This document shows, piece after piece, positions 58,422 through 64,000 of a stretch of DNA of 64,000 nucleotides. Location: assembly GCA_964035545.1 (NCBI GenBank), contig OZ037769.1, forward strand, positions 2,883,001 to 2,947,000, given 5' to 3'. Below the pieces are notes generated by a model that did no database searches, had not been told where the DNA came from, and saw nothing but the letters and a program-made list of their open reading frames with translations. The DNA comes from Bugula neritina (taxonomy: Eukaryota > Bryozoa > Gymnolaemata > Cheilostomatida > Bugulidae). Position 1 is the stretch's first letter. Each line of letters begins with the position of its first letter. The position numbers and the translations under genes were made by a program.

Positions 58422-59495
58422 TTAATTGCGGGCCGCACGCTTCATGCGTTTAATCGACTCCTGTAAGTATTTGAGTTCACTGGAGGCTGCCTGTATTCGT
58501 GGGGCCAGCCTGTAGACTTCTTGCTCCAAGTCATGCGCCCTAGCTTCTACCTCACGTAGGTTACGGGCCCAGGGGGACGAGCGAGAGGAAGTTGGTTGCC
58601 TGTGTCGTTTCCGCTCTGAGGATGGAATAGGAGGAGGGAGTGTATACGCATTTGTGTCTACTCGCTGTAGTACGACACGAGGAAAGGTATGCGGCATGCG
58701 TATAGGACTTTGAGGTGGAGAGTTAGCAGACTGTGTAGGTTTATCTGTGGCTCCAGAGATGATAGGTCGCGGGGAAGGGAAGCCTTGCTCCAGGCGAGAT
58801 AGCCGAGCTGAGTCAGTGATGAGTGGTTTGATGGCGTTGAGAAAGGCAGGATAGGATGATTCGTCTACTTCATAGACATGTCCTTGATAGCACTGCATAG
58901 TACGTTGGTGCCGCAGTAGGTAATCACGGTTATAGCTATATTCTCCGCAAGGGCAGAAAGTGGTGATGTAGTGCTGCGGCAAGTGCACCTTTAGTCTGCG
59001 GTGGGTTGTGAATCGCTGCTGGCAGAGGTTGCATTCACGATTACTCTCACCTCCTTGATGGGTCCTGATTTCCCTCTCTGTGGCAGGGGTAATCCAGTTG
59101 GAGGTTGCTTCCAACTGGGGTGGTAATTGCCTGGTGGTAGGAGTTGTTGGGGCCGGCTCTGAGTCCCATGCCATCTCTAGAGAAGGCATGTCCGTAGAGA
59201 CGGGTGCGAGTGTGTCTACAAAAGTAGAATTATTGTTAGATCGCGGTGGATCTTTACAACATAATTCTAGTGACTGTCGACCGTTGCTAGCCTGAGAGTC
59301 ACAGCTTTTGGAATGCACTCGAGGAACTGATGAATCATGTGTGGACTGACCAAGAACAGTGTCTAGCTCCAGGTCTAACAGACCGTCGGCCATTACAGTG
59401 TCTTCATCGTCATTCACATGAAACGTGGTTCCCAGTAATTCGGATTCAATCTGCTGAATTAGTTCAGAATTTACTGGCATCGAGCCCGTTTCCAT
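58422..59495 (-). CDS. Accessory zinc-finger / coiled-coil protein of E2 (ORF4)
   Basis: 357 codons beginning at an ATG 17 nt after the ORF3 stop. The N-terminal 110 residues are acidic and low-complexity. Then comes a C2H2 finger (CNLC-x12-HLPQH), a second unit (CPC-x12-HQRTMQC), the block VDESSYPAFLNAIKPLI, a Pro/Ser linker and a C-terminal coiled coil (EVYRLAPRIQAASSELKYL) ending in basic residues. E1 has the same order of parts with about the same spacing, so this is a shared accessory gene. No transmembrane segment or signal peptide is evident, which argues against an envelope. A DNA- or RNA-binding, self-associating role is inferred. Confidence 0.83.
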   Translation of the reverse strand: METGSMPVNSELIQQIESELLGTTFHVNDDEDTVMADGLLDLELDTVLGQSTHDSSVPRVHSKSCDSQASNGRQSLELCCKDPPRSNNNSTFVDTLAPVSTDMPSLEMAWDSEPAPTTPTTRQLPPQLEATSNWITPATEREIRTHQGGESNRECNLCQQRFTTHRRLKVHLPQHYITTFCPCGEYSYNRDYLLRHQRTMQCYQGHVYEVDESSYPAFLNAIKPLITDSARLSRLEQGFPSPRPIISGATDKPTQSANSPPQSPIRMPHTFPRVVLQRVDTNAYTLPPPIPSSERKRHRQPTSSRSSPWARNLREVEARAHDLEQEVYRLAPRIQAASSELKYLQESIKRMKRAARN

Positions 59496-59512
59496 GAATA
59501 GGAATACAAGAC

Positions 59513-60061
59513 TTATACTGGCTTACCTGGGAACTCGGTATTAATGTCCATACTCAACGTTCTTGGTAAGGTTGGAGCTGGTTGTGGGATACGTCTGCCT
59601 TTAGCGATGTCAGCATAAGAAAAGGCTGAGCATCGTTTCTGAGGCACGAGGTCGGAACTATTTGCTTTACGCGCATTAATTCCTCCCATTATTCCGCCCT
59701 CGCAAAAGTTGATATTTGCGTGGGGTTCACAACTCCAACATTTTGTCGTACGGTTTTCCCCTAGACTTTCATGTGCGCCGCTTCTAATGCAGTCACATAT
59801 GAAGTCTTTTAAATATGGTGGGGGCTTCCTCGTACGCTGTCCCCTTTCTAGGGGGGGTGACACGCTTGCCGGTTCGTTAGTAGGGGCCTCTAATGGCGTC
59901 TCTACTTCACCGTTAGTGGTCACCTCTTCTTGTTCTCCGGATGGAGCCCCTCCCTCCGTGGGGGTTTGCACTTCCGGAACCGGCTCGGTTTCTGGAAGTG
60001 ATGGAATTAGACTTGGCGGCGGCGGACACGCTTCTGTTGACAAAAAGCTGCCGCTCCTCTC
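59513..60061 (-). CDS. ORF3 of E2: pol C-terminal tail in a separate frame
   Basis: The frame opens after a stop at 60062-60064 and ends just before ORF4, with no ATG near its start. It overlaps the end of pol by about 150 nt, in the +1 frame. It contains a RTRKPPPYLKDFICDC segment like the arginine/proline tails of gypsy integrases. A conserved Cys/His block follows (CWSCEPHANINFCEGGI, then RCSAFSYADIAKGRR). The same block is fused in frame to pol in E1. It is most simply the tail of pol, reached in E2 by a +1 shift or disconnected by a 1-nt indel. Function unknown. Confidence 0.7.
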   Translation of the reverse strand, partial: ERSGSFLSTEACPPPPSLIPSLPETEPVPEVQTPTEGGAPSGEQEEVTTNGEVETPLEAPTNEPASVSPPLERGQRTRKPPPYLKDFICDCIRSGAHESLGENRTTKCWSCEPHANINFCEGGIMGGINARKANSSDLVPQKRCSAFSYADIAKGRRIPQPAPTLPRTLSMDINTEFPGKPV

Positions 60062-63000
60062 TCACCAAGTTTTCCTCCCGCGGTATGACGACTTCGTATT
60101 CAGGCCCATGCCGCCGTCGCCCGCGCGTCGTTGTCTGCCTCCTGGGCTCTAACAACGGGGGGGCTTCTCCCACTCCGTCAGGGCTAGCCCAATACGGTTT
60201 CAAGCGAGACTCATTCTGGATAGACACCTGTCCTGAGCGCTCAATCTTGTACGTATGATTGGGCATAGCCTCGACGACCACGTAGGGGCCTACGAACTTA
60301 GGCTTCAGCTTATCAGCCTGTCCGCGGCGCCTACGGTAATTGACCATCCACACCTTATCTCCCCTTTGATAGAGAGGGGGTTCATCGGAATCTTCGTGCC
60401 GCACCTTCCACTGCTGTTGACGCAGTATATCATGTGCGGCCTTCATCCGTTCCACTAGTTCACTGGCATACTCGTGAACCGAGTTGTCTTGCTCTGGAAC
60501 GTGATAGGTGAGATGGTCAGGAACACGAGTCTCTCTCCCGAGCATCAAGAGGTTTGGGGTCTCACCAGTACTGGTGTGTGGGGTGCTACGGTATGCACGC
60601 ATGACCTGCGGCAACACCGTATCCCATTCCTCTTGACCTCGTCCAAGGAGGAGACTCCGGAGCGCATCACCTAGCATCCGGTTGTTGCGCTCCACCACCC
60701 CGTTACCTTGAGGGTGGTAGGGGGTGGTCCTGCTCTGATTTACTCCCCAGAGGTGGCAAAGGTCGCTCATCAGTTGAGACTGGAATTGAGCGCCTTGATC
60801 AGAGTGTATCTGTTCGGGAAGCCCAAAATAACAGAATACATGTTGGTCTAGCGCCCTGGCCACTGTTGGGGCTGATGCATCTGGGATGGCCAGAGCATCC
60901 GCCCACCTAGTAAAGTGGTCGGTTAGTACTAGGATCCAATTATTGCCTCTGGGGGTCAGGGGCATGGGTCCGACCAGGTCTACAGCGACTACTTGCCAGG
61001 GCCTACCAGCATATAGCCTCCGCCGTCCTGCCTCACCAGGGGGGCGGCTATGTTTACTGGCCTGGCAGATCTCACACTGTTTGACTCTGAGCCGGACGTC
61101 ACGCTCCATCTGCGGCCAATACCACCGAAGTCGTAATTTTGATATCACTCGCTTGACCCCTGCGTGGGCCTGCTTGTGAGTATCCCAAATCAACTCACGG
61201 CGGATGGCTGTGGGGCAGACTACCCTCTTCCTTTCCGGGTGTCTGCCACTGGCAGCTAGAGAGATGGTTAGCAACCCATCCTGCCCGATCCGCAGCGAGT
61301 CCCAACGCTGACAGTATAGCCGGAACTCGGCGCATCCCTGTCTTATGCGTTCCTCGCTGGGTCGTCGCCCTTCCCGTTTGGCCCGGTATATGTCTGCCAC
61401 GACTCCAGGCAGTTCTTCTTGGAGCTTCTTCAGCTCTCGAACATTACCGGCCAGTACAGGGTTGGCGCGGAGGTTTTGCACATCCTCCGGGGACTCATCA
61501 ACTCTCTGCCTGAGTTGACCTTGATCCCAGTCAAACGGTGCTCCGTGATGAGCCAGCGTCTCCAACTCGCATCGTGGGGGACCTCCATCCCTCCTCTCGA
61601 TGTTGAGACACTGTTTGCAACCTCCGTCAGGTCGGCGACTCAACCCATCCGCATTGCTGTGTCTCTTGCCCGGTCGATGTTCGATCCGGTACGAGAATTC
61701 AGCTAGGATTTCGAGCCACCGGGCGACCTGACTAGAGGGCTCTGCTCTCCTGCACAACCAGATCAGCGAGGCATGATCCGTACGCAGCCGGAACTTCCTG
61801 CCATATAGGTATGGTCTGAAGTGCTTCACTGACTTGATTACTGCCAGCAGTTCCTTGCGGGTAGTGCAGTAATTTCGTTCAGCGGGAGAGAGAGACTTGC
61901 TGTAGTAGGCTACTACTACTTCTCGGCCTTCCTGCACTTGTGACAGCACAGCGCCAACATTCTGGTCACTGGCGTCCGTGTCTAGGATGTACTCCAGAGT
62001 GGGGTCTGGGTAGGCCAAGATGGGCGCCGTTAGGAGGCAGCCCTTGAGGCGGTCGAACGCTTCTTGTTCGACTGGGGTCCACTGCCACGTCACTCCCTTT
62101 GCGGTAAGCCGGTTTAAAGGCTGGGCTATGCCCGCAAAGTCTGGTATGTATTGCCTGTAATACCCTACCAGCCCCAAGAAAGCCCGGAGTCCGGTCAAGT
62201 CTTGGGGGGTGACCCAGTCTTCTACTGCCCGTACCTTTTCGGGATCCGTTGCCACGCCGTTTCGACCGACAACGTGCCCCAGGTACTTGACCTCCGGCTG
62301 CAACAGAGCGCACTTGGAAGGTTTGAGCTTAAGACCGGCACCTCGGAGTCTCTCGAAAACCTCCTGCAGACGACTGACATGTGTCTCGAAGTCTGGAGAG
62401 ATTACGATGACATCATCGAGGTAGACCAGCAGTGTCTTCCAATGGAGTCCGCTAAGGACTTGTTCCATCAGCCTCTGGAAGGTGGCTGGGGCGGAGGTTA
62501 ACCCGAAGGGCAGCACCTTCCACTTCCACAAACCGTCCCGTGTGATAAACGCCGCTTCCTCTTGGGCGTCGAGACTCAGAGGAACCTGCCAATAGCCGCT
62601 TAGCAAGTCTAACGTACTGAAGTACTTGCTGCCGGCTAAGGCGTCCAATGACTCGTCAATACGAGGTAGAGGGTAGGCGTCCTGTATGGTTACGCTATTG
62701 AGTTTGCGGTAGTCCACACAGAACCGCCAACTGCCGTCTTTCTTCCGGACCAGTACGACTGGCGAGCTCCACGCACTATGGGCGGGCTCTATCAGTCCCC
62801 GGTCTAGAAGATCCCGTACTTGTCGGCTAACCTCTTTCTCTTTCTCCGGCCCCAGCCTGCGCGTGGGCTGCCGGACAGGGGCTGTCCCTGCAGTCAGCGG
62901 TATTTCGTGTCTGACAATTCCAGTCAGTCCCACGTCATGCTCTCCGCTGCTGAACACATCACCGTAGTCGCGTAGTAACTTGGCCATAGCTTGGCGTTCT

Positions 63001-63788
63001 CTGTTACTCGCGCAGCCGCCACTGGCTGTTTCGTATAACTCCCGGAGATGTGTTGGGACTGCCCCTCGTCCCTGAATAGGGTGTCGAGGGGGTGCCTCCG
63101 TCGCGTCACCCAGCGACGGGCCCACGTCCTTTTCCTGGACGGAATGGAACCGGCCCAGCATTGACCCAGCTGGGAGCTCAATGGGCTCGGTAAAGGGGTT
63201 GACGCACTGCACTAAGACCTCCCCTCGTTCAGTTAGTCGGTTTAAACTACTGGCGAGTTGGATCTTTTCGTGCGTGCTTTCAACGACCCCGAGCCTGGCT
63301 ATCTGGTTGCTGTTCACTCGGCAGTGGATAGTAGCTCTGGAGCGTCCGGGTACGGTGCAGTTCCGAACTACCTGAACACCGCCCACCAGGGGACGCCCAA
63401 ACTTATCCACACAGGCGAGTTCTCGCCCGCCCATTAGCACCACCGACTTACTGAAATCTATTCGGCACTGGTGTTGCTTCAAGAAGGGCATTCCGAGGAT
63501 AGCATCTTCTTCCAGTTGACCTATGACAAAGGTCTCCTGTACAGCCTGATCTCGGACACGCCCAGGGAGCTCGATAATACCATAAAAGGGGATACATGAC
63601 CCGTCTGCCAGGGTGCCATGTTCCCCAGTATACGGTCGTACTCTATCCCTGTCCCGGCGGGGCAGTGCCTCAAAGACTCTACGACTGAGAAGGTTGGTAG
63701 TACACCCGGAGTCGAGCAGGAAAGTGACGGCGTTGCCGGCCACCTTTCCGGGTAGGAAATAGCTCTCTCCATGTGGTTGTACTTTCAC
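59913..63788 (-). CDS. pol: Pol polyprotein of E2 (protease, RT, RNase H, integrase)
   Basis: 1291 codons, open from 63842 but entered by a -1 shift from gag near 63788. Domains in order: aspartic protease (LLDSGCTTNLLSR, about residue 25); reverse transcriptase (WRFCVDYRKLN, LPFGLTSAPATFQRLM, and YLDDVIVIS at about 455); RNase H (ILDTDASDQNVGAVLSQ, about 600); integrase HHCC finger (HKQAH to CEIC, about 870-905); integrase core (VAVDLVGPM, then HSDQGAQF, then VVERNNR, about 937-1032); GPY/F-type domain (FVGPYVVVEAMPNHTYKIE, about 1170). The order with integrase after RNase H defines Ty3/gypsy. All catalytic residues I looked for are present. It has a large overlap with the ORF3 frame at its end. 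Confidence 0.95.
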   Translation of the reverse strand: MKVQPHGESYFLPGKVAGNAVTFLLDSGCTTNLLSRRVFEALPRRDRDRVRPYTGEHGTLADGSCIPFYGIIELPGRVRDQAVQETFVIGQLEEDAILGMPFLKQHQCRIDFSKSVVLMGGRELACVDKFGRPLVGGVQVVRNCTVPGRSRATIHCRVNSNQIARLGVVESTHEKIQLASSLNRLTERGEVLVQCVNPFTEPIELPAGSMLGRFHSVQEKDVGPSLGDATEAPPRHPIQGRGAVPTHLRELYETASGGCASNRERQAMAKLLRDYGDVFSSGEHDVGLTGIVRHEIPLTAGTAPVRQPTRRLGPEKEKEVSRQVRDLLDRGLIEPAHSAWSSPVVLVRKKDGSWRFCVDYRKLNSVTIQDAYPLPRIDESLDALAGSKYFSTLDLLSGYWQVPLSLDAQEEAAFITRDGLWKWKVLPFGLTSAPATFQRLMEQVLSGLHWKTLLVYLDDVIVISPDFETHVSRLQEVFERLRGAGLKLKPSKCALLQPEVKYLGHVVGRNGVATDPEKVRAVEDWVTPQDLTGLRAFLGLVGYYRQYIPDFAGIAQPLNRLTAKGVTWQWTPVEQEAFDRLKGCLLTAPILAYPDPTLEYILDTDASDQNVGAVLSQVQEGREVVVAYYSKSLSPAERNYCTTRKELLAVIKSVKHFRPYLYGRKFRLRTDHASLIWLCRRAEPSSQVARWLEILAEFSYRIEHRPGKRHSNADGLSRRPDGGCKQCLNIERRDGGPPRCELETLAHHGAPFDWDQGQLRQRVDESPEDVQNLRANPVLAGNVRELKKLQEELPGVVADIYRAKREGRRPSEERIRQGCAEFRLYCQRWDSLRIGQDGLLTISLAASGRHPERKRVVCPTAIRRELIWDTHKQAHAGVKRVISKLRLRWYWPQMERDVRLRVKQCEICQASKHSRPPGEAGRRRLYAGRPWQVVAVDLVGPMPLTPRGNNWILVLTDHFTRWADALAIPDASAPTVARALDQHVFCYFGLPEQIHSDQGAQFQSQLMSDLCHLWGVNQSRTTPYHPQGNGVVERNNRMLGDALRSLLLGRGQEEWDTVLPQVMRAYRSTPHTSTGETPNLLMLGRETRVPDHLTYHVPEQDNSVHEYASELVERMKAAHDILRQQQWKVRHEDSDEPPLYQRGDKVWMVNYRRRRGQADKLKPKFVGPYVVVEAMPNHTYKIERSGQVSIQNESRLKPYWASPDGVGEAPPLLEPRRQTTTRGRRRHGPEYEVVIPREENLVREERQLFVNRSVSAAAKSNSITSRNRAGSGSANPHGGRGSIRRTRRGDH

Positions 63789-64000
63789 CCCCCCGCATGT
63801 GCTGTCCTGGTTTGACAGGACGGCGGGGGTTTCACCCGTGGTTTACGGGGCTTCCGGCGGCGAGGTTGGTGCCGGCGGGGTTTGGGCCTCTCCACTGGGC
63901 CTTCCGGCTCCATTTCAGTGGCGGGCTCCTCTTCCCGAGGTAACCGGTGAAACCGGTTAGCGAGTGGCAGGGAGAAGGTACTGGGCCGTTGTGCGGGCCT
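63785..64000 (-). CDS. gag: C-terminal end of E2 Gag (partial)
   Basis: The minus-strand frame entering from the window edge is rich in Pro, Arg and Lys (for example PRRHQPRRRKPRKPRVKPPP) and ends TGA at 63785-63787. The pol frame lies at -1 relative to it. No zinc knuckle is seen in the 71 visible codons, so the knuckle, if present, is upstream of the window. Confidence 0.65.
   Translation of the reverse strand, partial: RPAQRPSTFSLPLANRFHRLPREEEPATEMEPEGPVERPKPRRHQPRRRKPRKPRVKPPPSCQTRTAHAGG
63788..63794 (-). promoter_or_regulatory. candidate -1 slippery site (gag to pol, E2)
   Basis: Seven consecutive G on the minus strand, phased G GGG GGG in the gag frame and followed at once by the gag TGA. 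A -1 slip here enters the pol frame (GTG AAA GTA). I see no strong hairpin immediately downstream. Confidence 0.6.

Larger units (their letters stand above)
57849..64000 (-). mobile_element. E2: Ty3/gypsy-type LTR element with intact pol, cut by the window end
   Basis: Minus-strand element: the 3' LTR is at 57849-58153, followed upstream by polypurine tract, accessory ORF4, ORF3, pol and the end of gag; the 5' LTR lies beyond 64000. ATAT (57845-57848) flanks the LTR. Gene order, accessory ORF, polypurine-side hairpin and gag/pol frame relation all match E1, but sequence divergence is substantial and the LTRs are unrelated. Protease, RT, RNase H and integrase are all present, so it looks autonomous, subject to the frame break between pol and its tail. 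It is inserted in the sense direction in an ankyrin-gene intron. Confidence 0.93.

Noticed and set aside
63521-63772. Overlapping minus-strand frames within E2 pol (also 62924-63181 and 61966-62313) and plus-strand frames across it
   Set aside because: Shadows of a pol frame whose protease, RT, RNase H and integrase motifs are unambiguous.

Overview
The window is animal nuclear DNA. Genes are split by many GT-AG introns, the host DNA is AT-rich, and the genes are typical metazoan ones (SLC22 transporters, arylsulfatase B-like enzymes, EMC2, DNALI1, TRAPPC12, RANGRF/MOG1, an ankyrin-repeat protein). DNALI1 implies motile cilia. A marine invertebrate, possibly lophotrochozoan, fits, but the sequence alone does not fix the phylum. 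I rebuilt exons by hand from splice consensus, reading phase and family similarity; every complete model closes in frame.

Layout. 1-1924: last two exons of an SLC22-type organic ion transporter. 5254-16907: a complete tandem paralogue (11 exons, 543 codons) whose introns hold a CA microsatellite, MITE-like elements and a minisatellite. 17249-22822: a solo LTR abutted by a complete Ty3/gypsy-type element (E1) with 352-bp LTRs that look identical. 24840-28866 and 31029-34840: two tandem arylsulfatase B-like genes with matching nine-exon structures. 35921-40626 (-): EMC2, head-to-head with DNALI1 (40833-42906, +). 43364-49824 (-): TRAPPC12, head-to-head with RANGRF (50988-52841, +). 53379-57835 (-): the 3' eight exons of an ankyrin-repeat gene. 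57849-64000 (-): a second, related gypsy-type element (E2) with an intact pol, sitting 13 bp upstream of an ankyrin exon and running off the window.

The most unusual content is of two kinds. First, the retroelements. E1 lacks reverse transcriptase, RNase H and the integrase core, yet keeps gag, protease and one long pol frame between apparently identical LTRs. This suggests a recently moved non-autonomous element, with E2-like elements as candidate helpers. Both elements carry, after pol, a conserved accessory protein (paired zinc-finger module plus coiled coil). They also share a pol-tail frame (ORF3), a hairpin next to the polypurine tract, and a gag-to-pol -1 frame change. In E1 a textbook slippery site plus a 10-bp hairpin sits at that frame change. 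Second, at least five introns in four host genes, plus one exon edge in a fifth, carry tandem repeats that start at a splice site and copy it, producing arrays of decoy donors or acceptors.
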